From NCBI RefSeq assembly GCF_001636615.1, contig NZ_LGEK01000019.1, positions 62,001-126,000 of the forward strand: a stretch of DNA of 64,000 nucleotides, given 5' to 3'. This DNA comes from Mucilaginibacter sp. L294. GTDB lineage: Bacteria; Bacteroidota; Bacteroidia; Sphingobacteriales; Sphingobacteriaceae. Position numbers and translations under genes: made by a program. Below the pieces are notes generated by a model, which was given only the letters and a program-made list of their open reading frames with translations, had not been told where the DNA came from and did no database searches. This document shows, in pieces, positions 8,409 to 17,946 of the stretch (position 1 is the first letter of the stretch; every line of letters begins with the position of its first letter).

Positions 8409-9195
8409 GAGTATATTGTGTAAGGGGATCAATAGTAATTTTTATACAACAACCCTTGCCTGGCGCGCTGTCAATAACAGCATCAGCACCAATTAAGGCA
8501 GCCCTGTTCACAATGTTTCTTAAACCCGATCCGCCGTTATTCGGCTTACCGGCAAGAAACCCAACACCATTGTCTTGAATGGTTAAGTTAAACAAATGAT
8601 CAAAATAATCCAAATTGATCTTTAGCTGCTTTGCACCGGAATGTTTAAGCGCATTATTAAGCGCTTCCTGGAAAATACGGAACAATACCAGCTCGCGTTG
8701 TTCGCCCAGGTTGCGGGCATCGCCGCCAATGGCAAGGTCAATTTTAATAATCCCGCTTTTATTGATCCGCCCGGCTTCTATCTCTATAGTTTGTACCAAC
8801 CCCAATTGAATAATATGTTCGTAACTGAGGCTTTTAGATAGGTCGCGCAGATCATTTATTACCTGGGCAACCAGGTTGCGGCTTTCGCTTATTTTTATTT
8901 CCACCTGCTCGCGCGTATCCTTAGCGGGTATGGCCAGGCTTAGTTTTACGAATGATAATACCTGCGTAACGTTATCATGTATCTCGCGGCTAATGTGGTT
9001 AAGCGTTTGCTCCTGCATTTCCACCTGGGTTTTTAATAGCTCCTGCTGGAAGTGGGATTCCAGTAAGGCTTTTTCTTCTATATGGCGTTTTTTGCGCTGG
9101 TTGTATAGGTTTACATAAAGCACCAAAAAAGTTGGCGCCAATAGAAATATTATGGTGGCAATAAGTACTATTTCTTTGATGTCGACATTTGCCAT
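8377..9195 (-). CDS. Sensor histidine kinase, HisKA_3/NarX type
   Basis: A 272-residue kinase with one N-terminal membrane helix (about residues 9-30), a short coiled linker, a HisKA_3 dimerisation domain with H73 in ISREIHDNVTQ, and an ATPase domain (N-box FQEALNNALKHSG, G-boxes DNGVGFL and GGSGLRN). There is no extracellular sensor domain, so sensing probably comes from partner proteins. It overlaps the upstream membrane gene by 28 nt and the regulator downstream by 32 nt, a tight operon in which the 225-residue membrane protein may be the sensory module. Confidence 0.93.
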   Translation of the reverse strand: MANVDIKEIVLIATIIFLLAPTFLVLYVNLYNQRKKRHIEEKALLESHFQQELLKTQVEMQEQTLNHISREIHDNVTQVLSFVKLSLAIPAKDTREQVEIKISESRNLVAQVINDLRDLSKSLSYEHIIQLGLVQTIEIEAGRINKSGIIKIDLAIGGDARNLGEQRELVLFRIFQEALNNALKHSGAKQLKINLDYFDHLFNLTIQDNGVGFLAGKPNNGGSGLRNIVNRAALIGADAVIDSAPGKGCCIKITIDPLTQYTHANGNHDSTG

Positions 9196-9845
9196 TTTTT
9201 GCAGATAAACGAGTAACTCCAGCAGCTATACAAAATGATATTAAGCGTAATATAAATATAAGTGGTTAAATATACTTTTGAACTGATTAAAATGGGCGAT
9301 AATTTATAGTAAAACAAACTACCTATGATAGTGCCAAAACAAAAAAACAATATGCCCGTAACCCACCAAAAATCAGCGGAATACTTCAAATTACTATAAC
9401 TATCAGCCTTTAGCAAATTGTAGTAATAGTATAAGCTGTAGGTGATAAACTGTACTGACAATACCGTGTTGGTTAAGTTGTTATATTTATAAAAACCATG
9501 ATCATACAATTCGTAAATGTATAAAAGGGCTGTTAAAGCAAGCCCACTATAAATAAGGGGCTTGCTGTTTACATAATTACCTATTAAATATTTAAAGTGC
9601 AGACTTATAAACCCGGCCTGGAAAATTAAAAGTACATTGTATAACCACGAATTTGTCAGGTTATGAACAGGGTCTTGCAAATAAATAATCTTTAAATATT
9701 TCCCCCCAAACTCGGTTAAGCATATAATTAAAAGGAATGGGATCATAGATAGCCAAGCCTTGCCACTACTTTTTTTTAAGCAAACCAACGCCGTTATCAG
9801 GCAGATAAGTTCCACCGAAATATTAAGGGTAAGGTATCTGAACAT
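9168..9845 (-). CDS. Polytopic membrane protein linked to the kinase
   Basis: A 225-residue protein with six or seven predicted helices (near residues 8-24, 33-50, 66-84, 97-114, 128-144, 160-180 and 193-212) and short loops, rich in Tyr. No family is recognised; the layout recalls membrane sensory modules that sit upstream of NarX-type kinases in Bacteroidetes. Its stop codon lies inside the kinase gene and it starts 4 bp after the upstream lipoprotein gene, so all four genes form one transcript. A sensor role for the kinase is inferred from this overlap only. Confidence 0.8.
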   Translation of the reverse strand: MFRYLTLNISVELICLITALVCLKKSSGKAWLSMIPFLLIICLTEFGGKYLKIIYLQDPVHNLTNSWLYNVLLIFQAGFISLHFKYLIGNYVNSKPLIYSGLALTALLYIYELYDHGFYKYNNLTNTVLSVQFITYSLYYYYNLLKADSYSNLKYSADFWWVTGILFFCFGTIIGSLFYYKLSPILISSKVYLTTYIYITLNIILYSCWSYSFICKKWQMSTSKK

Positions 9846-9849
9846 AATA

Positions 9850-10728
9850 TTATTGTTGTTTTGGCCAGGTTACACCATTACAGCTTAGCGGGCATTGTTC
9901 GCCGTTGTCAACACGTATTATATGTGAGCTGCATGTGTAATAATCTTCATGAATGTTACTGTTTGTACTCGAAGGCCTGGTGGTAATTATTACAAAACCA
10001 TGCGTTTTCTTTGTTGCGCTGGTATTACGGGCATAATAAATACGAATGCCATCAGCAGTTGGGGTATTATCTAATTCTTCTGTTAGGTAATCAAGAACGC
10101 CTTTTTGAAACCATTCGCTGGTAGTTACAAATCGATCATTGCTAAAATTTCGAACCCTATCAGCGGCCTCACTGCATGTTAAATAATGGTTATAGGTAGT
10201 GTTACAATTGTCGGCATCAGGGCATTTTAGGGCCGGATCATATAAAGTGGCGCCATTCTTGCCAGTGTAATCCACTATGCCTTTTGCCTCGGCTGTTTGT
10301 AAGAAAGGGTCGGAGTGTTCAAAATAATCCTGATGTGTATTTGGTACGCCCGTTCCGCGGGTAGAAACGACAATAATGTTATGCCCGTTTGGATATTTCG
10401 CGTAATATAGCCTTATGCCATCAGCTCCTTCTTTCTCAAGAAGCAGCTTAATCTTATTTATATAAGCCTTACTAAACCAAATGCTTGTAGGGCTTTTATA
10501 TACACTTGCACTACTGATAAAGTCGCTCACGTAACCATCAGCCTTAGCCAACGGAACACCATTTAAAGTAATTAATTCTGGCAGAGCTATGGCCAGGCTT
10601 GATTGCCTGGACGAATCTGTTTTAGAAGATGTTGCTAACGATGTGCTGTCAGCAGATGTTTTGCTGCCATTGCCGCTGCAACCAGCCATTAAAAGCGGGA
10701 TACAGCTTAATAGTAATAGTTTTTTCAT
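9850..10728 (-). CDS. Lipoprotein with two internal repeats
   Basis: A 292-residue lipoprotein: lipobox LMAGC (C17), a Ser/Thr-rich spacer to about residue 45, then two related segments. Segment A (about 62-137) contains TSIWFSKAY, GADGIRLYYA, IIVVSTR and HQDYFE; segment B (about 187-266) contains TSEWFQKG, TADGIRIYYA, FVIITTR and HEDYYT. Seven Cys in the mature C-terminal half suggest disulfides or metal binding. It is first in the operon with the membrane protein, kinase and regulator, so it may present a signal to them. No known family is recognised. Confidence 0.8.
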   Translation of the reverse strand: MKKLLLLSCIPLLMAGCSGNGSKTSADSTSLATSSKTDSSRQSSLAIALPELITLNGVPLAKADGYVSDFISSASVYKSPTSIWFSKAYINKIKLLLEKEGADGIRLYYAKYPNGHNIIVVSTRGTGVPNTHQDYFEHSDPFLQTAEAKGIVDYTGKNGATLYDPALKCPDADNCNTTYNHYLTCSEAADRVRNFSNDRFVTTSEWFQKGVLDYLTEELDNTPTADGIRIYYARNTSATKKTHGFVIITTRPSSTNSNIHEDYYTCSSHIIRVDNGEQCPLSCNGVTWPKQQ

Positions 10729-10799
10729 GATTAAATTGTTTTAAGATTAACGGTTGCCCTAAGTTACATTCTATCAGGGGTTTTTGTATTTACAAAGTA

Positions 10800-11186
10800 T
10801 TATTTTTTAAAATAAGCGGTACGCTTTCCGTCTGCATCGGTGGTAGATAATACCAATTCGCTGCTTGTAAGTTTTTCAACAGTAGCTACGTTGGTTTGGT
10901 TATTTGAAATGATAGTTAGCTTGTTGCCCGATAAGCTCCATTGCCCGTTGTCATCGTCCATGCTGTCGTAAGCGGTACCGTCTTCATTCAGCTGGAAGTA
11001 TTCGCCATCCTCAAAAGTTTCGGTGTCGCCATTCTCCACAAACTTTACGTATAGCCACTTGCCAACCAGTTTGCTTTTTGATACTGAGCCAGATGATGCT
11101 CCTCCATCATCATTTTTTTTGCTGCAGCCGGTAAAGGCTACAGTGCTGCCAATAAGTAATAAAGTAATTAATAATAGTTTTTTCAT
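10800..11186 (-). CDS. Lipocalin-like lipoprotein
   Basis: A 128-residue lipoprotein with lipobox FTGC (C21) and an acidic, Ser/Gly-rich spacer. The remainder reads as the small lipocalin-like barrel common in Bacteroidetes: KLVGKWLYVKF, then YFQLNEDGTAY, GQWSLSGNKLTI and a final ATVEKLTSSELVLS. These proteins are usually surface or periplasmic and mostly uncharacterised. It lies 71 bp upstream of the double-repeat lipoprotein on the same strand and could be read into that operon, but has its own spacer. Confidence 0.8.
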   Translation of the reverse strand: MKKLLLITLLLIGSTVAFTGCSKKNDDGGASSGSVSKSKLVGKWLYVKFVENGDTETFEDGEYFQLNEDGTAYDSMDDDNGQWSLSGNKLTIISNNQTNVATVEKLTSSELVLSTTDADGKRTAYFKK

Positions 11187-11417
11187 GATCGTAATAATTA
11201 ATGTTTAGTGGTGATTTGTGACTGCTAAGTTATTTGGGCCATCGGGCTACCTGCCCCGTGTTTTCACGGTATTTGCACAGCTTAAACACAGGGTAATTTG
11301 GGTGATAAGCGCATTGATGCGCCTTGCTGCTAAACAGAGATTTGTGTTAAGCAATTGAAGTTAATTGTGGCCGGGAAAGCCGAAAACGGAACAGAGTAGG
11401 CAACCAGAACTAAGAAC

Positions 11418-12089
11418 ATGAAAAACCTTAACCTTTCAAAAATTTTATTTATCCCCTTACTGTGTGCCGGCATAACAGCCAGTGCCCAAACCAGTAGCCT
11501 TACCGGTAACACTGCCCCGGTAGTTAACACCAACGCTACAATTGCTTTAGTTAACAGGCCTGTTAATGTTAGCCCTTTAGGAAGCGAAAAGAACCTGTTT
11601 GAACAAAAAACAGCCCTTAAAAATGTAACTGCAGCAGATGCTGCATCCGCATCAACATTCAACTTTGGGTTAGAGCTTGAAGGCTTGTTGCCCTTAGGAA
11701 ATTTTAAAAATGCTACGTCAGTTGGTGTTGGCGTTAACGCGGTAGGTTTATACCACATAAGCGATGTTGGCGCGGTTACAGGCAGCGTAGGCTACAATTA
11801 CTTCTTAAAGAAGGATGAGGTAGACGTTAAATACTCGGGCATCCCAATTAAAGTTGGCTATTTAGCAAAGCTTAACGATATGTTTTTTGTTGAACCGCAG
11901 ATTGGCGTATATAACCTGCGCGTATCTGATGACGATGATAACTCCGAGAGCAACACCAATTTATTGCTGGCTGTCAAAGTTGGCCTTAACGTAGGCGAAA
12001 AATCTCATTTTGGCATAGGCTATAACTATATCAAAGTAAGCGGCGGCTCGTATGCTTTTGCAAATGTTAGCTACCTGTTTACTTTCTAA
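11418..12089 (+). CDS. Outer membrane beta-barrel protein
   Basis: A 223-residue protein with a signal peptide (LSKILFIPLLCAGITASAQ) and, after an 50-residue polar region, amphipathic strands typical of the OmpA-like/OMP_b-brl porin fold (FNFGLELEGLLPLG, VGVNAVGLYHIS, GSVGYNYFLK, VKVGLNVGEKSHFGIGYNY) ending in aromatic FTF. Small eight-stranded barrels of this type are frequent in Bacteroidetes envelopes and generally of unknown role. It is followed 36 bp later by a lipoprotein gene on the same strand, probably one operon. Confidence 0.82.
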   Translation: MKNLNLSKILFIPLLCAGITASAQTSSLTGNTAPVVNTNATIALVNRPVNVSPLGSEKNLFEQKTALKNVTAADAASASTFNFGLELEGLLPLGNFKNATSVGVGVNAVGLYHISDVGAVTGSVGYNYFLKKDEVDVKYSGIPIKVGYLAKLNDMFFVEPQIGVYNLRVSDDDDNSESNTNLLLAVKVGLNVGEKSHFGIGYNYIKVSGGSYAFANVSYLFTF

Positions 12090-12124
12090 TATCTATTTAT
12101 AAATAAACACTAATACATAATATT

Positions 12125-12601
12125 ATGAAAACATTAAAACGTAATTTATTTTTAAAAAGCCTGCTGCTTTTAATGGTGGTAGCCTTTTTAGGCGGATGTA
12201 AAAAAGACGGTGACGGCGGTGATGATATTGGCGGCGGCGCAACCGGTACATTTACCCTTAAGGGCACAAAGTTTAGCGGCCCCTGCCAGTCAATACCTAC
12301 CACAAGCGGCGTATCGGGCAATATTGATGTGATCATCGCATCAAGCACAGGTGCATCTTTTACCGTTTATAATATGCCAACTGGCAGCAGCGGCACAAGC
12401 AATGTGGTTAATTTTGGTGATAACACGGGGTTTTCATCGCAGTTATACGCTGTATGTGTTCCAAATATAAACAACGCTGCTTATGCATCAACAGGAGGAA
12501 CCGTTACCAAAAAGAGTTCCAACTCGTATGAGTTTTCTATTAACATGATAGACATGATAACAGACGAAAGCGTTACTATAACAGGCAGCGGCAAATATTA
12601 A
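12125..12601 (+). CDS. Small lipoprotein, unknown function
   Basis: A 158-residue lipoprotein with lipobox FLGGC (C25) followed by a charged, Gly-rich linker (KKDGDGGDDIGGG). The mature domain is Ser/Thr/Gly-rich and probably all-beta, without a recognised motif. It follows the beta-barrel gene closely and has a similar A-rich start region (acataatattATG), so the two are likely co-expressed and both placed in the outer membrane. The phosphoesterase downstream begins 49 bp later and is probably independent. Confidence 0.72.
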   Translation: MKTLKRNLFLKSLLLLMVVAFLGGCKKDGDGGDDIGGGATGTFTLKGTKFSGPCQSIPTTSGVSGNIDVIIASSTGASFTVYNMPTGSSGTSNVVNFGDNTGFSSQLYAVCVPNINNAAYASTGGTVTKKSSNSYEFSINMIDMITDESVTITGSGKY

Positions 12602-12649
12602 TTCTTAAACCTTACCACACAATTATCAGCGGCGCATGTTAATCCACAC

Positions 12650-13741
12650 ATGCGCCGCTTTTTACAACGCCTGCTTTATAAACCCGTATCGCGCCTGGCC
12701 GATAAATTCTCATCAAGGCCGGATAAGGCAAGGGTTAATAAGGCGTTAAACGCTTTATACAAAAGCATCATTACCAGGCCGGGTAAAAAGGGGTTGGTAA
12801 TACCATTCGATCCCGCAAAAGAGAAATTCATCATCTTTTCAGACCAGCATAAAGGCGCCAGGGACGGGGCCGATATATTTGCCCGTTCGGCAAAAAATTA
12901 CCTGAACGCGCTGGATCATTATAACAAGGAAAAATTTATTTATGTAAACCTTGGCGATAGCGAAGAGCTTTGGGAAAACCTGTTCATAACCGTAAAACGG
13001 CACAATAAACCAACCTTTGAGAAAGAGAGGCTGTTTATGGAACAAGACAGGTTTATGAAGATATTTGGCAACCACGACCTGTATTGGGGGAACGACCCGC
13101 TTGCCGCGGTTAGCCTGCTGCAGATATATGGTAAAGCTATCCACGTTTACGAGGGCGCGGTTTTACAAACACAGGTTGCCGGCAAACCATTAGAGATATT
13201 TTTAACCCATGGCCACCAGGGCGATCTGCAAAGCGATGGCAACTGGTTCAGCAAGTGGTTTGTATCTGATATATGGGGGCCGCTGCAAGGGTTTTTGCAG
13301 ATAAACCCGAACACGCCGGCCTACAACAACCAGTTAAAAACCGATCATAACCGCATAATGTATGAGTGGAGCAGCCAGCGCAAGAATACATTGCTGATAA
13401 CCGGGCACACGCACCAACCGGTGTTCCGGTCATTAACCGAGCTTGAAAACCTTTACATACAGCTTGAGCATGCTAAAAAAGCTAACGACGCTGCCAAAAC
13501 GGCCGGGCTGGAAAAGAAAATAACCGCCCTGCACCTGCAGGGAAACGCCCCGCCCGATTTTAACGGCTACCTGGACACCTATTTTAATAGCGGCTGCTGT
13601 TGTTTTAACGATGGCGATATCACGGGGATAGAAATAGCAGATGGCTGCATCCGGCTCATTAAATGGGCTTATCGCAAAAAAGTAAGTGAAAGGGTTGTGC
13701 TGGAGGAGTGTAAGCTGGAGGAGTTGAATATAGGAGTGTAA
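12650..13741 (+). CDS. Calcineurin-like metallophosphoesterase
   Basis: A 363-residue cytoplasmic phosphoesterase. All metal-binding blocks of the superfamily are present in order: FSDQHKGARDGAD (D-x-H), NLGDSEELWE (GD), FGNHDLYWGN (GNHD), THGHQGD and TGHTHQP (GHTH). The substrate cannot be told from sequence; UDP-diacylglucosamine hydrolase-like, nucleotidase and other activities share these motifs. The start is the first ATG after a short gap from the lipoprotein gene. The C-terminal region contains a Cys run (SGCCCFND), not part of the usual motifs. Confidence 0.88.
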   Translation: MRRFLQRLLYKPVSRLADKFSSRPDKARVNKALNALYKSIITRPGKKGLVIPFDPAKEKFIIFSDQHKGARDGADIFARSAKNYLNALDHYNKEKFIYVNLGDSEELWENLFITVKRHNKPTFEKERLFMEQDRFMKIFGNHDLYWGNDPLAAVSLLQIYGKAIHVYEGAVLQTQVAGKPLEIFLTHGHQGDLQSDGNWFSKWFVSDIWGPLQGFLQINPNTPAYNNQLKTDHNRIMYEWSSQRKNTLLITGHTHQPVFRSLTELENLYIQLEHAKKANDAAKTAGLEKKITALHLQGNAPPDFNGYLDTYFNSGCCCFNDGDITGIEIADGCIRLIKWAYRKKVSERVVLEECKLEELNIGV

Positions 13742-13750
13742 ACAATAAAT

Positions 13751-13840
13751 GTCATTTCGAACGAGGTACGAGGAGAAATCTTGTTCGGTTTGCAAAGTCT
13801 ACTAACAGTCATTTCAAGTCTTCGACAAGATCAGACTGAC
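13751..13840. repeat. Dispersed palindromic repeat, single unit plus decayed partner
   Basis: One unit of the GTCATTTCGAACGA ... GGAGAAATC family starts at 13751, followed by GTCATTTCAAGTCTTCGACAAG at 13808-13829 and ending AGACTGAC, a different palindromic unit. It fills the gap between two convergent genes and may act as a transcription barrier. Confidence 0.75.
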
Positions 13841-13855
13841 ACGAATTCCAATTAT

Positions 13856-14494
13856 CTACCCGTCCAGCAAAAACACGAACAATTCCTTAGGGCCATGAGC
13901 TCCCAACACCAGTGTTTTCTCGATATCGGCAGTACGGCTTGGGCCGGTAACGTGTGTTATCATGGATGGCATGCGGGCGCTATATTTTTCCTTCAGCAGT
14001 TTAAACCCGTCTTTCAGGTCGAGCACCAATTGAGATGTGTAGGCCAACACAATATGTACCGGTGGGTAAATGCTTAAACGCCTGCCCGCTGCATTAGCGT
14101 TTGATAATAAGATAGTACCGTTGCGGGCTATTAAAGCTTCGCAAAGGGTAAAGCCAACTTCGGCCTGGTCAAAATCTTTATCGGTTTCAAAAAATGGATA
14201 TTCGTATAGTTTAAGCATATCCTGCAAAGGTGGTTCCCAGCAGTATATTTTATGCCATTTACGTTCTTCGGCAAGCTCAAGCAGGTTTTCTATGAACTGC
14301 ACTTCATCTTCGCAAAAAACAAACTGGCCGCTAACTGCCGTAAACTCTTCGGCAAAAAGCACCTCCAGCATCTCGTCGTTAGGCGGATACATGGGCAGGT
14401 CTTCCAGGTTGGGGTAGGGATTATCGCGTTTCTCTAAAAGCGCTTTACGCACCTTTTTCAACAGCTTTTCTTTAGATGTAGTAATATCCCTCAT
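13856..14494 (-). CDS. LUD domain protein (LutC/YkgG-like)
   Basis: A 212-residue protein matching the LUD (lactate utilisation, LutC/YkgG) family: GFTLCEALIARNGTILL, RRLSIYPPVHIVLAYTSQLV and the closing ITHVTGPSRTADIEKTLVLGAHGP, the family signature. LutC works with LutA and LutB in lactate oxidation in Bacillus; no lutA or lutB is present here, so the role may differ. It is transcribed downstream of ftsH with a 96-bp gap, possibly as the third gene of rsfS-ftsH-LUD. Confidence 0.92.
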   Translation of the reverse strand: MRDITTSKEKLLKKVRKALLEKRDNPYPNLEDLPMYPPNDEMLEVLFAEEFTAVSGQFVFCEDEVQFIENLLELAEERKWHKIYCWEPPLQDMLKLYEYPFFETDKDFDQAEVGFTLCEALIARNGTILLSNANAAGRRLSIYPPVHIVLAYTSQLVLDLKDGFKLLKEKYSARMPSMITHVTGPSRTADIEKTLVLGAHGPKELFVFLLDG

Positions 14495-14590
14495 TTAAAA
14501 TCAAAAGTAATAAGTATAACGTAAAAAGTCGCAAGCCTAATCCAAATATTGAACTAAAGACTTGCGACTTCGCACGGCTAAATACCGTAG

Positions 14591-16693
14591 TTATTTCTCA
14601 AGGGGGGCTTCATTAGGCCCATCTATTCTTGAAAGCTCGGGATTAATAATGCTATCCGGTATGGCGTTGTTGTCTGGCACAAGGCCCGGTTCGCCATTTA
14701 CAAACTTGTCATAAGCTGTACGGTGCTCAAATGGGCGTTTACCTAAAATTTCTTCCAGATCCGATTGAAACAATACCTCTTTTTCTAAGAGTTTTGCAGC
14801 CACATTTTCAAGCCCTTCGCGATGCTTTATCAGCAAATCTTTTGTTCGGGCGTAAACAACCTCAATTAAATTGCGCACTTCGGCATCAATCAGTTCGGCT
14901 GTAGCGTCAGAGTATGGTTTTACAAACTGGCTATCGCCTTGCGGGTCGTAGAATGACAGGTTTCCCACTTTTTCATTCATACCATATATTTTAACCATGC
15001 CATACGCCAGGCGTGTAATACGTTCCAAATCGCTTAATGCGCCGGTTGTGATCTTACCAAATACAATATCTTCGGCAACCCTGCCGCCCATAGATAGGGT
15101 CATATCATCAATCAACTCTTCTTTGGCTACCAGGAACCGTTCGTTTGGTAAATACTGGGCATAACCCAATGCTGCAACACCACGCGGCACAATTGATACT
15201 TTTACCAATGGGTCTGTATGTTCCAAAAACCAGCCGGCAATAGCGTGCCCGGCTTCGTGATAGGCCACTACCCGTTTTTCTTCGGGCGTAATAAGTGTGT
15301 TTTTCTTTTCAAGGCCACCAATAACACGGTCAATAGCGTCCTGAAAATCTATCATGTCAACAGCTTCTTTGTTTTTACGCGCTGCAATTAAAGCAGCCTC
15401 ATTACAAACGTTGGCTATTTCTGCACCCGCAAAACCGGGTGTTTGTGCCGATAGTTTTTTAGGGTCTACACCTTCGGCCAGTTTAAGTGGTTTTAAGTGT
15501 ACTTTAAAGATCTGCTCACGGCCAATCAAATCGGGTTTGTCAATAGATACCTGTCTGTCGAAACGTCCGGGGCGCATTAAGGCGCTATCCAATACATCGG
15601 GGCGGTTGGTGGCAGCAAGGATGATGATACCAGAGTCGGTACCGAAACCGTCCATCTCAACCAATAACTGGTTTAGGGTGTTTTCGCGCTCATCATTACC
15701 ACCCATCATATTGTTTTTACCACGGGCACGGCCAATGGCATCAATCTCATCAATAAAAATGATACAAGGGGCTTTCTCTTTGGCCTGTTTAAACAAATCG
15801 CGTACGCGTGATGCACCCACACCCACAAACATCTCCACAAAATCGGAACCCGACAGCGAGAAGAAAGGCACTTGTGCTTCGCCTGCAACGGCTTTGGCCA
15901 ATAGTGTTTTACCCGTACCCGGCGACCCTACAAGCAGTGCGCCTTTTGGTATTTTACCACCCAGGTTGGTGTATTTTTTTGGGTTTTTAAGGAAATCCAC
16001 GATCTCCATAACCTCCTGTTTAGCTTCCTCCAGCCCGGCAACATCATTAAATGTAACCGATACCTGGGCCTCTTTATCAAACAAGGTAGCTTTTGATTTA
16101 CCAATGTTAAAGATCTGGCCACCGGCACCACCACCGGCACCGCCGCCCATGCGGCGCATAATAAACAGCCATACACCAACAAGCAATACTGCCATTATAA
16201 CACATTGTACTAACCAGTTGCTCAACAGGTTCTCTTTACCCTGTTGGTATTCAATAGCAGTTTTTTGCGCATCAGGCACATCTTTTTGTGCTGCCGCGAT
16301 AGATTGCTTTAAGCTTTCGTAAGAGGCATCGGTAAAGTTATACTGCGGCTCTTTAGATACACCTAAACCGCGTTGCGCTTTACCAGCATCAGCATACTCG
16401 GGCTTTGTCAGGCTGTCTTTTTTTATAAAAACCTCGGCGGTTACCAGGTCGCCGTTTTTGTAGGCAACAATTTTTTCAACATCGCCGGTGCGCAGCATTT
16501 TGGTGCTAAACCTTTGAAAATCTATCTGTGTACCAGTGCCGCCGCTCATTAGGGTAGGCACTACCAAAATACCAATAATAGCAATGGCATACAGCCACAT
16601 CAGGTTAAACTTTGGTGGTTTTGGCGTGACTTTTTTATTCGGAACCTTGCGTAAAGGTTTTGGGGAATCTGACTTTTTATCTTTAATTTCCAT
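14591..16693 (-). CDS. ftsH: ATP-dependent zinc metalloprotease FtsH
   Basis: A 700-residue membrane-anchored AAA+ protease. Two membrane helices (about 33-50 and 161-180) flank a periplasmic region; the AAA module has Walker A GSPGTGKT (256-263), Walker B IIFIDEID (311-318) and the second region of homology RPGRFDR; the zinc site is HEAGH (479-483). FtsH degrades misassembled membrane proteins and short-lived cytosolic regulators. A Gly-rich linker ([13 protein letters not shown]) follows the second helix. It follows rsfS by 60 bp on the same strand, an order common in Bacteroidetes. Confidence 0.98.
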   Translation of the reverse strand: MEIKDKKSDSPKPLRKVPNKKVTPKPPKFNLMWLYAIAIIGILVVPTLMSGGTGTQIDFQRFSTKMLRTGDVEKIVAYKNGDLVTAEVFIKKDSLTKPEYADAGKAQRGLGVSKEPQYNFTDASYESLKQSIAAAQKDVPDAQKTAIEYQQGKENLLSNWLVQCVIMAVLLVGVWLFIMRRMGGGAGGGAGGQIFNIGKSKATLFDKEAQVSVTFNDVAGLEEAKQEVMEIVDFLKNPKKYTNLGGKIPKGALLVGSPGTGKTLLAKAVAGEAQVPFFSLSGSDFVEMFVGVGASRVRDLFKQAKEKAPCIIFIDEIDAIGRARGKNNMMGGNDERENTLNQLLVEMDGFGTDSGIIILAATNRPDVLDSALMRPGRFDRQVSIDKPDLIGREQIFKVHLKPLKLAEGVDPKKLSAQTPGFAGAEIANVCNEAALIAARKNKEAVDMIDFQDAIDRVIGGLEKKNTLITPEEKRVVAYHEAGHAIAGWFLEHTDPLVKVSIVPRGVAALGYAQYLPNERFLVAKEELIDDMTLSMGGRVAEDIVFGKITTGALSDLERITRLAYGMVKIYGMNEKVGNLSFYDPQGDSQFVKPYSDATAELIDAEVRNLIEVVYARTKDLLIKHREGLENVAAKLLEKEVLFQSDLEEILGKRPFEHRTAYDKFVNGEPGLVPDNNAIPDSIINPELSRIDGPNEAPLEK

Positions 16694-16753
16694 GTTCTAC
16701 AAGCTCAACTATCAATTCAATAAGTAATTTAAAGGGTATTTATTTGAGCTTTT

Positions 16754-17128
16754 TTAAGCGCTTTTATAGCTTTTAATTTCAGCATCACCCCATAGGTCTT
16801 CAACACCATAAAACTCGCGTTTATCGGTCCTGAATATGTGTATGACAACATCTATATAATCCAGCAGTATCCATTCGCCATACTCAAGCCCCTCTTTGCG
16901 CCAGGGGTCCTGTTGTATAGCTTTATAAATTTCTTCCTCAACACTATGTGCAATTGCTTTTACCTGTGTGGCCGAATCGGCGTGGCAAATTACAAAGTAA
17001 TCTGCTACCGAACTGTTTATATTACGAAGATCAAGCCTTACCAGATCATTCCCCTTTTTTTCCTGCATGCCATGTATGGCAAGTTCAGAAATGTAGGTGG
17101 ATTCATTTATCACTTTACTTTTTACCAT
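16754..17128 (-). CDS. rsfS: Ribosomal silencing factor RsfS
   Basis: A 124-residue RsfS/Iojap protein that binds ribosomal protein L14 and blocks subunit joining when nutrients are scarce. Typical segments are seen: VRLDLRNINSSVADYFVICHADSATQVKAI, then EGLEYGEWILLDYIDVVIHIF and a final FYGVEDLWGDAE. Length is normal for the family. It diverges from birA with 47 bp between starts and leads into ftsH. Confidence 0.97.
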   Translation of the reverse strand: MVKSKVINESTYISELAIHGMQEKKGNDLVRLDLRNINSSVADYFVICHADSATQVKAIAHSVEEEIYKAIQQDPWRKEGLEYGEWILLDYIDVVIHIFRTDKREFYGVEDLWGDAEIKSYKSA

Positions 17129-17138
17129 TAAAAAGATT

Positions 17139-17146
17139 TAGTTTTG
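17139..17146 (+). promoter_or_regulatory. birA operon promoter -7 box
   Basis: TAGTTTTG, an exact TAnnTTTG match, 29 nt before the birA start, in the 47-bp gap shared with the divergent rsfS. No clear -33 TTG at the expected place. Confidence 0.4.
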
Positions 17147-17175
17147 AACGATTTCGGGTTTAATAATATTATACG

Positions 17176-17946
17176 TTGCAAAATAACATATTTTCAGGAT
17201 TATTTGTTGGACAAAATTTAGTAACACTAAAAGAAGTTGACTCTACAAATACATTCCTAAAGAATATCCTGTCAAATTCCAAGCCAGTACCTGATGGAAC
17301 GGTCATTATGGCAGAACACCAGTATGCGGGCCGTGGCCAGCGCGAAAATACCTGGCATGCACAGCCGGGCAAAAATTTAACCTTTAGCATATTGTTGCGG
17401 CCATCCTTTTTATCAGCATCACAGCAGTTTTACCTTACCTGCGCCGTTAGTATGGGTGTATATGACGCTCTGTACCCCCTGTTACGTGACAGCCTGAAGA
17501 TAAAATGGCCAAATGATATTTATTTTGGCGATAATAAGCTTGGCGGGATGCTGATTGAAAATATATTGCAGGGCAGCCAGATAAAGCACTCGGTTATAGG
17601 TATCGGGCTTAACGTAAACCAGGAAAGTTTTGCAGCTGATGCCGTTAACGCTACTTCTATAAAGAAGATATTACAGAAGGATTATGATTTAAAAAATATA
17701 TTAGCTGAAATTTGCAACCATATTGAGGGATATTACCTGCACCTGAAAGCCGGACGGATGGAGTTTGTAAGGAATATGTATTTAAGCCGACTATATTGGT
17801 TAAACGAAGCGAAACAATTTAAGTCGAACGGTCATGTTTTTGAAGGCACTATAATAAATGTTAAAGAAAACGGGTTACTTGTAGTAAAGCAGCAAACCGG
17901 CGAACAGGAATATAACTTAAAGGAAATAGAATTTTTAAACAAGTAA
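17176..17946 (+). CDS. birA: Biotin--[acetyl-CoA-carboxylase] ligase
   Basis: A 256-residue biotin protein ligase that activates biotin with ATP and attaches it to carboxylase carrier proteins. The catalytic GRGQRENTWHAQPGKNL motif (biotinyl-AMP loop) is at about residues 52-68, with KIKWPNDIYFGDNKLGGMLIE further on. It lacks an N-terminal HTH, so it is a pure ligase without the repressor function of E. coli BirA. It uses a TTG start; the sequence MQNNIFSGLFVGQ fits the expected N-terminus. Its TAA is followed directly by the ATG of the next gene, so it heads the dsbD-type operon. Confidence 0.94.
   Translation: MQNNIFSGLFVGQNLVTLKEVDSTNTFLKNILSNSKPVPDGTVIMAEHQYAGRGQRENTWHAQPGKNLTFSILLRPSFLSASQQFYLTCAVSMGVYDALYPLLRDSLKIKWPNDIYFGDNKLGGMLIENILQGSQIKHSVIGIGLNVNQESFAADAVNATSIKKILQKDYDLKNILAEICNHIEGYYLHLKAGRMEFVRNMYLSRLYWLNEAKQFKSNGHVFEGTIINVKENGLLVVKQQTGEQEYNLKEIEFLNK

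Noticed and set aside
15354..16322. 322-codon open frame on the plus strand opposite ftsH
   Set aside because: Lies wholly within the well-supported ftsH gene on the other strand; low-complexity translation (Ser/Pro/Ala) typical of an antisense shadow.
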